Assembly (NCBI GenBank): GCA_020638655.1 | Contig: JACKIC010000011.1 | Span: 62,001-126,000 of the forward strand | Origin: Planctomycetota bacterium | GTDB lineage: Bacteria > Planctomycetota > UBA1135 > UBA2386 | Direction of reading: 5' to 3' | Length of the DNA stretch: 64,000 bases | Part shown: positions 26,612 through 34,014 of the stretch, in pieces | Position numbering within the stretch: position 1 is the first letter of the stretch | How the letters are laid out: each line of letters starts with the position of its first letter | The notes under the pieces: model-generated | The model's input: only the letters and a program-made list of their open reading frames with translations | Told to the model about the DNA's origin: nothing | The model's database searches: none | Position numbers and translations under genes: made by a program

Positions 26612-27298
26612 ATGTCCAAGCGGGAACAGGGCTTCACACTCATCGAGCTGATGATCGTCGTGGCGATCATCGCCATCATCGCGTCGATCGCGATTCCGAA
26701 CCTCCTCAGCGCGCGCCTCAACGCCAATGAATCGGCCGCGATCGCCACGCTGAAGAACATCTCGTCGGGCCAGTCGCAGTGCCAGGCCTCGGGCGTCATC
26801 GACGTCAACGGCAACGGCTCGGGCGAGTACGGCTTCTTCGGCGAGCTGTCGGGCCGCACCGCGGTCCGCAACAGCACGCAGCGCATCAGCCCGGCGGTGC
26901 TCTCGAGCGCCTTCGGCAACGTCGCCGCGGCCCGCGTCTCGCGCTCGGGCTACCTCTTCCAGATGTTCCTGCCGGACGCCACGGCCCAGGGTATCGAGGA
27001 AGATGCGACCGGTGGTGACCCGGACAACGGCCAGGGTGTCGACCCGGGCCAGGCCGAGACGCTGTGGTGCTGCTACGCCTGGCCGCAGGTCCAGGGCAAC
27101 AGCGGCAAGCGCACGTTCTTCGTGAACCAGGCCGGTGACGTGCTCGCCACCAACGGTGCGGTCGTCGCCTACAACGGCACCACCACGCCGGTGACCTTCG
27201 ACGTCGCGTTCGCCGCGACGAGCTCGGCCGCGATGGGTGTGCCCGTCGCCGCCAACACGCTCGGCCAGGACGGCAACACCTGGGTCGTCGTGCAGTGA
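26612..27298 (+). CDS. pilA: Type IV major pilin/pseudopilin-like protein
   Basis: The 228-residue precursor has a class III leader: a 7-residue MSKREQG followed by FTLIELMIVVAIIAIIASIA, with Glu at +5 of the mature protein and the hydrophobic N-terminal assembly helix. PilD would cleave after Gly7. The globular part has adjacent cysteines (LWCCYAWP, about 151-158) and an earlier SQCQ. This region resembles the DUF1559-free, short pilins of deltaproteobacteria and Planctomycetota more than GspG, as no calcium-site signature is recognised. It is the last gene of pilT-pilB-pilC-TPR-pilA, which fits a highly expressed major subunit. Two tandem hairpins follow. Confidence 0.9.
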   Translation: MSKREQGFTLIELMIVVAIIAIIASIAIPNLLSARLNANESAAIATLKNISSGQSQCQASGVIDVNGNGSGEYGFFGELSGRTAVRNSTQRISPAVLSSAFGNVAAARVSRSGYLFQMFLPDATAQGIEEDATGGDPDNGQGVDPGQAETLWCCYAWPQVQGNSGKRTFFVNQAGDVLATNGAVVAYNGTTTPVTFDVAFAATSSAAMGVPVAANTLGQDGNTWVVVQ

Positions 27299-27313
27299 TG
27301 CACGGCGGCACCT

Positions 27314-27390
27314 GATGCGCCCCCTGGGCGCATCGTGCCAACGCCAACGCCCGTCACCTGCTCGCAGGTGGCGGGCGTTGTGCGTTTGTG
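27314..27390 (+). terminator. Two tandem hairpins ending the pilus operon
   Basis: The first hairpin is GATGCGCCC (27314-27322) with GGGCGCATC (27326-27334), a perfect 9-bp stem with a 3-nt loop. The second is AACGCCCGTCACCTG (27346-27360) with CAGGTGGCGGGCGTT (27365-27379), a 15-bp stem with one G-U pair and a CTCG loop. GTGCGTTTGTGG follows, a weak T-tract. Together they probably terminate and stabilise the pilin mRNA. Confidence 0.7.
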
Positions 27391-27426
27391 GAGGCCTCGC
27401 TCAGGAGCGGGGGGCGATCGCGCCGA

Positions 27427-27432
27427 TAGCAT
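27427..27432 (+). promoter_or_regulatory. Possible -10 element directly before the GT2 gene
   Basis: TAGCAT lies just 4 nt before the ATG at 27437. If it is a working -10 box, transcription would begin at or a few bases after the start codon's first base, giving a leaderless mRNA. No Shine-Dalgarno is visible. Confidence 0.3.
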
Positions 27433-27436
27433 CGCC

Positions 27437-28492
27437 ATGTCGGCCAAGACCAAGTCCACCGGTGCCAAGGGCGCCGGCCCCAAGACCTCCGTCGACCCGC
27501 TCGCGAGCCTGATGGCGGCGGGGGAGCTGCCGCGCGAGCCCGCGACCACGGCGGTCCCGGCGGCCACCGTCGGCGAGGAGGGCGCGGCGCCGCGCCGCGT
27601 GCAGAGCCTGTCGGTCGTGATTCCGGCGCGCAACGAGTCGCTGAACCTGCCCGGGCTGCTCGACGAAGTGAACGCCGCGCTCGCGGCCAGCGAGGTGCCG
27701 TTCCGCGAGGTGATCGTCGTCGACGACGGCTCGAGCGACGACAGCGGCAAGATCGCGGCCGCGGCGGGCGCGCGCGTCGTGCGCCACGCGCACGGGCTCG
27801 GCAACGGCGCCGCGGTCAAGCGCGGCATCCGCGAGGCCAAGGGCCAGTGGATCCTGATGCTCGACGGCGACGGCCAGCACCCGCCGGGCGAGCTCGCCGC
27901 GATGTTGTCGATGATCGAGGGCTCGGGCTACGACATGGTGGTGGCCTCGCGCGGCGGTCGCGGCGGCAGCCTGCACCGCAACTTCGCCAACCAGGTCTAC
28001 AACCGCCTCGCGAGCTACGTGTCGGGTTACCACATCCCGGACCTGACCAGCGGCTACCGGCTGCTGCGCGCCGACGTCGCCAAGGACCTCGTCTGGCTGC
28101 TGCCCAACACGTTCAGCTATCCGACGACGATCACGATGTCGATGCTGCGGGGCGGCTGGTCGGTCGGCTTCCATCCGTTCGCCGTGCGCCAACGCCAGGG
28201 CAAGAGCCACGTGCGCCTGTTCGCCGACGGCAGCCGCTTCTTCCTGATCATCCTGCGCATCGCGACGATGTTCGCGCCGCTGCGCGTGTTCCTGCCGGTG
28301 TCGCTGGCGACCGCCGCGCTGGGCATCGGCTGGTACGCCTACACCTGGTTCACCGAAGGGCGCTTCACCAACATGGCGGTGCTGCTGCTGGGCCAGGCGA
28401 CGCTGCTGTTCGCGCTGGGCCTGATCGCCGAGCAGATCGCGGCGCTGCGCTTCCAGGGGCTGTCGCGCACCAGCGATCGGGGCGGCGCGTGA
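27437..28492 (+). CDS. Family 2 glycosyltransferase, polyprenyl-phosphate sugar synthase-like
   Basis: The 351-residue enzyme has a GT-A fold of the DPM1/GtrB/ArnC type, which moves a sugar from an NDP-sugar to polyprenyl phosphate at the inner membrane. Motifs are LSVVIPARNESLNLPGLL (about 59-76), VVDDGSSDDS (about 95-104), the metal-binding LDGDGQHPP, and DLTSGYRLLRADV. Two C-terminal membrane helices (about 283-304 and 315-336) match GtrB-like anchors. The disordered N-terminus of about 55 residues is unusual. It overlaps the next gene by 4 nt, and the third gene in the string is a GT-C enzyme that would use a lipid-linked sugar. The sugar itself cannot be read from the sequence. Confidence 0.88.
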   Translation: MSAKTKSTGAKGAGPKTSVDPLASLMAAGELPREPATTAVPAATVGEEGAAPRRVQSLSVVIPARNESLNLPGLLDEVNAALAASEVPFREVIVVDDGSSDDSGKIAAAAGARVVRHAHGLGNGAAVKRGIREAKGQWILMLDGDGQHPPGELAAMLSMIEGSGYDMVVASRGGRGGSLHRNFANQVYNRLASYVSGYHIPDLTSGYRLLRADVAKDLVWLLPNTFSYPTTITMSMLRGGWSVGFHPFAVRQRQGKSHVRLFADGSRFFLIILRIATMFAPLRVFLPVSLATAALGIGWYAYTWFTEGRFTNMAVLLLGQATLLFALGLIAEQIAALRFQGLSRTSDRGGA

Positions 28493-29631
28493 GCGACAGC
28501 GTGCTGTTCTGCGGGGCCTGGGACGAAGGCCCCGGTTACCCGCGCACCACCAGCCTGCAGAACGCCGTCGCCGCCGCCGGTTTCGAGGTGCGGCGCTGCC
28601 GCGTGCCGTCGCTCGGGCGCGACAAGCAGCGCGTGCTGCGCCAGCCGTGGCTGTGGCCGCAGACGGCCTGGCGGTCGCGCGCGCGCCGGCGTCAGCTGGT
28701 CGAGCAACTGCGGCAGGAGCTGCTGCGGGAGCCCCCGCGCTGCATCGTCGTGCCGTACCCGGGGCATCACGTGGTCGGCGACGTGCGCCGCACGACCGAC
28801 GTGCCGGTCGTGCTCGACCTGTTCCTGTCCGCCTACGACACCGTGATCGAGGACCGTCGCCTCGCCGAGCCCGGCTCACTGGCGGCTGCGTACCTCGCCG
28901 GCATCGATCGGCGCGCCTGCGAGGCCGCCGACCTGGTTCTGCTCGACACCCCCGAGAACGCTGCCTATGTCGCCGCGCTGACCGGGCTGCCGGCGGAGCG
29001 CTTCGCCTGGCTGCCGGTCAACGACCCCGACGCGCCAGCGCAGCCCGCGCCGTGGCGGGGGGCCGCCAACGGCGCGCTGCAGCTGCTGTTCTTCGGCACC
29101 GGCGTGCCGCTGCACGGGCTGAGCACCCTGCTCGCCGCCGTCGCCAGCGTGCCGCGTGTGCACCTGACCCTGGTCGGCGGCACCGCCGCCGATCGCGCCG
29201 AGGCCCAGCGCCTGTTGCCGGGACGGTTGCGCCTCGAACCCGAGTTCGTAGATCGGCAGCGGCTCGCGCAGCTGCTGGACGAGTGCCAGCTGGTCGCCGG
29301 CGTGTTCGGTGAGTCCGGCAAGGCTCAGCGCGTCGTGCCGTTCAAGGTCGTGCACGCGCTGGCCGCGGGGCGGCCGGTGCTGACCGCGGATACGCCGGCG
29401 GTGTGCCGTTGGCTCGAGGGCAGCGGCGCGGTGTTCCTCACGCCGGCGGCGAACGTCGGCGCGCTCGCCGGCATGTTGCGGCAACTCGGCAACGACCCGC
29501 AGCAGGTGCGGGCCGCCGCCGCCGCTGCGCGGCCGGCCTACGACCGGACCTTCTCGCTCGACGCCTGTCGCGACCGTTGGGCGCAGTTGGTCGCGGGTCT
29601 CGACGGCGCCGCCCTGGAGTGCGTGGGATGA
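28489..29631 (+). CDS. GT4-like glycosyltransferase
   Basis: This 380-residue protein starts at a GTG whose first bases overlap the previous stop (GTGA). It resembles GT-B glycosyltransferases: an N-terminal Rossmann-like half (VLFCGAWDEGPGYPRT at the start, IVVPYPGHHVVGDVRR near 84) and a C-terminal donor-binding half with LQLLFFGTGVPLHGL (about 199), HLTLVGG and a KVVHALAAGRPVLTADTPA helix-strand typical of GT4. The usual EXXXXXXXE motif is not intact. It lies between the GT2 and GT-C genes with 4-nt overlaps on both sides, so the three products probably act in one pathway. Donor and acceptor are unknown. Confidence 0.8.
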   Translation: MSDSVLFCGAWDEGPGYPRTTSLQNAVAAAGFEVRRCRVPSLGRDKQRVLRQPWLWPQTAWRSRARRRQLVEQLRQELLREPPRCIVVPYPGHHVVGDVRRTTDVPVVLDLFLSAYDTVIEDRRLAEPGSLAAAYLAGIDRRACEAADLVLLDTPENAAYVAALTGLPAERFAWLPVNDPDAPAQPAPWRGAANGALQLLFFGTGVPLHGLSTLLAAVASVPRVHLTLVGGTAADRAEAQRLLPGRLRLEPEFVDRQRLAQLLDECQLVAGVFGESGKAQRVVPFKVVHALAAGRPVLTADTPAVCRWLEGSGAVFLTPAANVGALAGMLRQLGNDPQQVRAAAAAARPAYDRTFSLDACRDRWAQLVAGLDGAALECVG

Positions 29632-31502
29632 CCATCGACCGCGAGCGTGTCGCGCGACTGCACCGCTGGTCGCTGTTGGCCGTGGCCCTCGCGGCCCTGC
29701 TCGCCTACGGCTGCGCAGTGCTGGGCGACTACGTGTTCGACGACGTGCACTCGGTGATCGGCAACGACGCGCTGCGCGACCTGTCCGGCATCGGCCGGCT
29801 GCTCACCGATCCGAGCGCGTTCAGCGGCACCGGCCAGCGCATGTACCGGCCGGTGCTGCTGGTCTCGTTCGCGCTCAACCTCGCGATCTCTGCGGCGCCG
29901 TGGTCCGTCAAACTCGGCAACGTGCTGCTGCACGTCTCGGTGGCGCTGCTGGCCCTTGGCTGGTTGCGGCGCCTCGGCGTGCCGCTGCTGGCGCGCACCG
30001 TCGCGGTGGCGGTGTTCGCGGTGCATCCGCTCGCGACCGAAGCGATCAACCTGACTTCGGCGCGCAGCGAGCTGCTGCTCGTGTTCGGGCTGGTGCTCGG
30101 CGCGCGCAGCCACCTCGCCTGGCTCCGCGGCCGCGCGGCGCGGCTCGGCATGCTCGGCATGATCGCCGGCGCGGTGATCGCCTGCGGCAGCAAGGAGACC
30201 GGCGTGGTGCTGCCCGCGCTGCTGCTCGCGCAGGCGTGGATCGTGCGCCGTGCGCCGTGGACGCGGCGCGACCTGTGGCGCGCCGTGCGCGACGTGTTGC
30301 CGGTGATCGCCCTCGTGCTCGGCTACCTCGTGTTGCGCAAGGTGTTGCTCGGCCAGGCGACCGTGAGCCTGCTGCACCGCAGCGGCGAGGACCCGACGCT
30401 CGGCTTCTCGCGCACGCTGACCACGCAGCTGGCGACGATGGGCCTGCTGTTGCCGCGCGGCCTGCTGCAGATGGTGGTGCCGGTCGGGCTGTCGTTCGAC
30501 CCGCCGGTTTCGTTCCGCTCCTCGTTCCTCGATCCGCTCGTGCTGGCCGGCTGGCTCGGCGTGATCGCCGCGACCTCGCTGGCGCTGTGGCCCGGTCGTC
30601 GTTCCCAACCGCGCCGCGTCGGCGCCATGTTCGCGTGGCTGACCGCGCTGCCATGGATCGTCGTGCCGCTCAACATGCCGTTCGCCGAGCACCGCCTCTA
30701 CGGACCGCTGCTCGGTGTGACGGTCGCCGCGGCGCCCTTGCTCGCCGCGCTGCTTCGCCGGCTGGCCAGCACGACGCGCGCCGCCGTGTGGACACCGCTG
30801 CCGATCGCGGCGCTGCTGCTGACGTTCGCCGCGCTCTCGACCCTGCGCACGCTCGACTACCGCGACGAACGCCTGCTCTGGCAACACGAGATCGCGCAGC
30901 ACCCGCTCGCCTGGCGCGCGTGGTGGGGGCTCGGCACGGCGCAGCAGCGTTACGACCAGCCGCTCGCGGCGGTCGAGCCGCTGGCGCACGCGCACGCCCT
31001 GTTGCCGCAGCACTTCGACCTGCTGCGCAACTATGCGGAGGCGGTACTGCGCCTGCCCGCGGGCCACGAGCAGCCGTGGCGCGCCCTGGTGCTCACGCAG
31101 GAGCTGCGCGAGCGGGCGCCGCGCGACCCGTGGGCCCATGCGTTGTCGGCCGATGCCTGCATGCAGGTCGGCCGCGCCTCGGGGGACCGCGACTACTTCG
31201 AGCAGGCCGAGAAGTTCGCGCTCGCGTGCCTGGACTTCGCGCCGCCCAAGGCGCTGGTCTACCGACTCGCGGCCAATGCGCGGCGCGCGCTCGGCGACCT
31301 GGAGGGTGCGCTCGCGCACCTCGACGCGTGCATCGCGGGCGGCTTCGACTACGTGCCGGTGCGCGCCGAGCGCGCGACCGTGTTGGGGCTGCTGGGGCGC
31401 ACCGCCGAGGCCCGCCGCGAACTGCGCCAGCTCCAGAGCCAGGCGCCGTTCGATCCAGCGGTGCGTCAGGCGATGCAGCAGTTGGCGAGCCCTGGCCGCT
31501 AG
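29628..31502 (+). CDS. TMTC-like GT-C membrane glycosyltransferase with C-terminal TPRs
   Basis: The 624-residue protein begins with ATGA overlapping the previous stop. About ten membrane helices span residues 12-410. The first extracytoplasmic loop has the acidic pair D38-D39 in GDYVFDDVHSVIGN, which matches the FxxDD box of the TMTC/DUF1736 family of O-mannosyltransferases. The sequence AVHPLATEAINLTSARSELL is also family-like. The last 190 residues form TPR repeats (for example WWGLGTAQQRYDQPLAAVEP). Known relatives use polyprenol-phosphate-mannose as donor, and the GT2 gene two places upstream could provide such a donor. The acceptor may be an exported protein; the adjacent pilin or the large lipoproteins are candidates by proximity only. 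Confidence 0.82.
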   Translation: MTIDRERVARLHRWSLLAVALAALLAYGCAVLGDYVFDDVHSVIGNDALRDLSGIGRLLTDPSAFSGTGQRMYRPVLLVSFALNLAISAAPWSVKLGNVLLHVSVALLALGWLRRLGVPLLARTVAVAVFAVHPLATEAINLTSARSELLLVFGLVLGARSHLAWLRGRAARLGMLGMIAGAVIACGSKETGVVLPALLLAQAWIVRRAPWTRRDLWRAVRDVLPVIALVLGYLVLRKVLLGQATVSLLHRSGEDPTLGFSRTLTTQLATMGLLLPRGLLQMVVPVGLSFDPPVSFRSSFLDPLVLAGWLGVIAATSLALWPGRRSQPRRVGAMFAWLTALPWIVVPLNMPFAEHRLYGPLLGVTVAAAPLLAALLRRLASTTRAAVWTPLPIAALLLTFAALSTLRTLDYRDERLLWQHEIAQHPLAWRAWWGLGTAQQRYDQPLAAVEPLAHAHALLPQHFDLLRNYAEAVLRLPAGHEQPWRALVLTQELRERAPRDPWAHALSADACMQVGRASGDRDYFEQAEKFALACLDFAPPKALVYRLAANARRALGDLEGALAHLDACIAGGFDYVPVRAERATVLGLLGRTAEARRELRQLQSQAPFDPAVRQAMQQLASPGR

Positions 31503-32269
31503 CCCGCGGGCCGATGCGGTCCGAACAGGCGCACGCCGTTCGCGTGCGTCGCCGCGGCCGCGGCCGGCAGGTCGATGCCGCGCGCGTCCGCGAGCGCGGC
31601 CAGCGTCAGCAGCACGAACGCGGGCTCGTTGCGTTTGCCGCGGTGCTTCTGCGGCGGCAGGAACGGCGCGTCGGTCTCGACGTGGATACGATCGAGCGGC
31701 GCGAACTTCGCGGCCTCGCGCAGCGCGTCGTTCTTGGGGTAGGTGAGCGGGCCGGCGAACGACAGGTCCAGGCCGAGGTCGAGCGAACGCCGCGCTTCGT
31801 CCTTGCCGCCCGAGAAACAGTGCATCACGCCGCGCACGCGCGGCTCGCTTTCGAGCACCTCGAACAGCGGCGCGAACGCGTCGCGGCAGTGGAAGATCAC
31901 CGGCAGGTCGAGCTCGCGCGCCAGCGCCAGGTGCCGGCGCAAGGACTCCCGTTGGCGGTCGAGCGGTGTGCGGTCGCGGAAGCAGTCGAGCCCGGTCTCG
32001 CCGATCGCGGCGCAGTCGGGGCGGCGGGCCAGCGCCTCGATCTCGGCCCACTCGTCGTCGAGACGCGTGGCGTCGTTGGGGTGCAGCCCGGCGCTCCAGC
32101 GCACGCCCGCCAGCCGCGCCGCGAGCTCGCTGGCGGCGCGGCTGCTGGCGGCGTCGATGCCGACCACGCAGAGGTCGGTGACACCGGCGGCGAGGGCGCG
32201 GCCGTGTTCTTCGTCGGGTCCGACCTTGCCGTCGAGGCCGAGGTGGCAGTGGGTGTCGAAGACGCGCAT
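31499..32269 (-). CDS. tatD: TatD family metal-dependent deoxyribonuclease
   Basis: TatD-type TIM-barrel hydrolase of 256 residues, starting at the ATG at 32269. An open upstream extension lacks family similarity. Metal ligands are visible: D5-T-H7-C-H9, IGETGLDC with the bridging Glu, FHCRDAF, MHCFSGG and VETDAPFLPP. Members act as 3'-5' exonucleases or endonucleases in DNA repair or turnover. Its stop codon overlaps the stop of the convergent GT-C gene at a CTAG. It diverges from the TPR gene at 32356. Confidence 0.93.
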   Translation of the reverse strand: MRVFDTHCHLGLDGKVGPDEEHGRALAAGVTDLCVVGIDAASSRAASELAARLAGVRWSAGLHPNDATRLDDEWAEIEALARRPDCAAIGETGLDCFRDRTPLDRQRESLRRHLALARELDLPVIFHCRDAFAPLFEVLESEPRVRGVMHCFSGGKDEARRSLDLGLDLSFAGPLTYPKNDALREAAKFAPLDRIHVETDAPFLPPQKHRGKRNEPAFVLLTLAALADARGIDLPAAAAATHANGVRLFGPHRPAG

Positions 32270-32355
32270 CGGGGCGAACCTTAGGCGATCGCGAATCCTT
32301 TGCGCTACCCTGCGATAGGCGCGCCCCGTCGTTCCCCTCGCGCCGCATTCATCCC

Positions 32356-33207
32356 ATGCAGACATCCGCCGCCGTCGCCATCTCCGTCCTGCTCGCCACC
32401 GGTGCCGCCGTGGGCACCAGCCTGCTGCTGCGCCCCGAGGCGCCCGTCGCCCCGTCGACCGCGGTACTCGAGGCCCAGGTCGCCCAGCTGCTGCAGCAGG
32501 TGTCCGAGCTCCAAGCCGCGAATCAGCCCACCTCGGGCGCGGTGGCTGCGCCGGCGAGCGTCTCGCGCAGCGCGGCGCCGCAGGTCTCCGAGGAGCAGAT
32601 CGCCGCGGCGGTGGAGGCCTACATGCGCAAGCACGCGGCGATCGGCACAGGGGCCTCTGCCGACGCCGCGGCCGAGTTCGATCTGGACAAGGAGTTCGAC
32701 GCGCTGGCCGAGGTCAGCTACTGGCAGAACCCCGAGCTGTGGAAGCGCGCCTTCGCCGCGGGCCGCATGGACGAGGTGCTCGCGAAGTTCGAAGCGCTCG
32801 CGAAGGCCGATCCCAACAGCACCACCGCGCACCTGAACCTCGCGCGGGCCTACATGGCCTATCTGCAGATGGACCAGAGCAAGTGGCAGCTGTCGATGAA
32901 GGCCGACAAGGAATACGACCGCGTGCTCGAGCTCGACGATCACCACTGGGAAGCGCGCTTCACCAAGGCGGTCAGCTACACGTTCTGGCCGGACTTCCTC
33001 GGCAAGAAGAAGGCGGCGATCGAGAACTTCGAGATCCTCGTCAAGCAGCAGGAGCTGCAGCCGCCAACCGATCAGCAGGCGCAGACCTATCTGTATCTGG
33101 GCAACCTGCTCGAGGCGAGCGACCCGGCGCGGGCGCGTGAGATGTGGCAGCGCGGCGCGGCGCGCCATCCCAACGACGCGGCCCTGCGCGAGAAGCTGGC
33201 CCAATAG
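32356..33207 (+). CDS. Membrane-anchored coiled-coil TPR protein
   Basis: The 283-residue protein has an N-terminal membrane or signal helix (about 4-25). This is followed by a short coiled coil (VLEAQVAQLLQQVSELQAAN, about 38-57), an Ala/Ser-rich linker, and TPR-like helices from residue about 125 onward (NSTTAHLNLARAYMAYLQMD near 154, QQAQTYLYLGNLLEASDPAR near 236). It has no enzymatic motif. It is probably anchored with its TPR domain in the periplasm as a scaffold. A possible -10 TACCCT lies near 32306 in the 86-bp divergent region shared with tatD. Confidence 0.75.
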   Translation: MQTSAAVAISVLLATGAAVGTSLLLRPEAPVAPSTAVLEAQVAQLLQQVSELQAANQPTSGAVAAPASVSRSAAPQVSEEQIAAAVEAYMRKHAAIGTGASADAAAEFDLDKEFDALAEVSYWQNPELWKRAFAAGRMDEVLAKFEALAKADPNSTTAHLNLARAYMAYLQMDQSKWQLSMKADKEYDRVLELDDHHWEARFTKAVSYTFWPDFLGKKKAAIENFEILVKQQELQPPTDQQAQTYLYLGNLLEASDPARAREMWQRGAARHPNDAALREKLAQ

Positions 33208-33225
33208 CGGACCCTGGCCCGGCGG

Positions 33226-34014
33226 CTACTTGCGCGTGGTCTTCTTGGCGGCCTTCTTGGCCGCCTTCTTGATCGCGGGCTTCTTGATCGCGGCCTTCTT
33301 CAGCGGGCGCGCCGCCGGCAGGACCTTGGCCGCGGCGGCCTTCTTGGCGGGCGGGCGCGGCAGCTTGAGCTTGCGTCCGTGGCGGTCGGCGTAGTCGCGC
33401 ACGGCGTCGTGGTTGGTCGCGGCGAGCGCGGTCAGCACCCGGTCGAGCTCGTGGTTGGTCGCGGCGTCGGCGTCGGCGAGCAGCGGCTGGACCAGCTTCT
33501 CGAAGCGCGCGAACAGCGCCGCGTCCGCCGCGACCGCCTGTCGGACCGCGGCGGCCGCCGCGCGGCGCAGCAGCTTGCGCCCCGACTTGACGAAGCGCTC
33601 GAGGTCCTTCCAGAGCTTCTTGTTGCGGGCGACCAGGTCGCCGAGCGCGCCGTCGGCGAGCGGCCCGACCAGCGGCGCCGCGGTCTCGTCACCGAGCAGC
33701 TTCTCGAGGAACGGCAGGTCGGCCGGTTCGAGCAGCGCGGCGCGCGCCGCGAGGATCTCGACGCCGACTGCGCGCAGCTCGTGGATCTTGCTGGCCCACA
33801 GCGTGCGCACGAACGCGGTCATCTGCGCGCGGCCCATCTGCGGATAGGTCTCGACCAGCGCCAGCGCGGCCGCGCGCACCTCGCTGTCGGGGGCGCCGAG
33901 GCTGGTGACCTCGCCGCCGAGTTCCTGCTGCCGCGCCGCCGCGGCGGTCGGAGAGCCTACCGCGGTGAGCCGCTGCCGCAGCAGCGACTGCTCGCGTCCG
34001 AAGTTCATGCTCAT
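33226..34014 (-). CDS. AlkD-fold HEAT-repeat protein with histone H1-like tail, probably catalytically inactive
   Basis: Residues 1-215 look like a DNA alkylation repair (AlkD) HEAT-repeat protein: FVRTLWASKIHELRAVGVEI (69-88) is the typical family start, and LGDLVARNKKLWKDLERFV aligns with the AlkD core. By my recollection of Bacillus cereus AlkD, the catalytic WD...D segment is replaced here by AP...G around residues 113-118, and the third aromatic (Trp187) by Arg. Residues 220-262 are a Lys/Ala/Pro tail (KKAAIKKPAIKKAAKKAAKK) like histone H1 or chlamydial Hc proteins. The start ATG overlaps the stop of the cystathionine synthase gene (ATGA), so the two are translationally coupled. A DNA-binding or nucleoid role is inferred. 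Confidence 0.75.
   Translation of the reverse strand: MSMNFGREQSLLRQRLTAVGSPTAAAARQQELGGEVTSLGAPDSEVRAAALALVETYPQMGRAQMTAFVRTLWASKIHELRAVGVEILAARAALLEPADLPFLEKLLGDETAAPLVGPLADGALGDLVARNKKLWKDLERFVKSGRKLLRRAAAAAVRQAVAADAALFARFEKLVQPLLADADAATNHELDRVLTALAATNHDAVRDYADRHGRKLKLPRPPAKKAAAAKVLPAARPLKKAAIKKPAIKKAAKKAAKKTTRK

Noticed and set aside
27299..27436. Hairpins after pilA as a riboswitch or tRNA.
   Set aside because: They are simple stem-loops right after a stop codon, with no cloverleaf, T-loop sequence or known aptamer, so a terminator is more likely.
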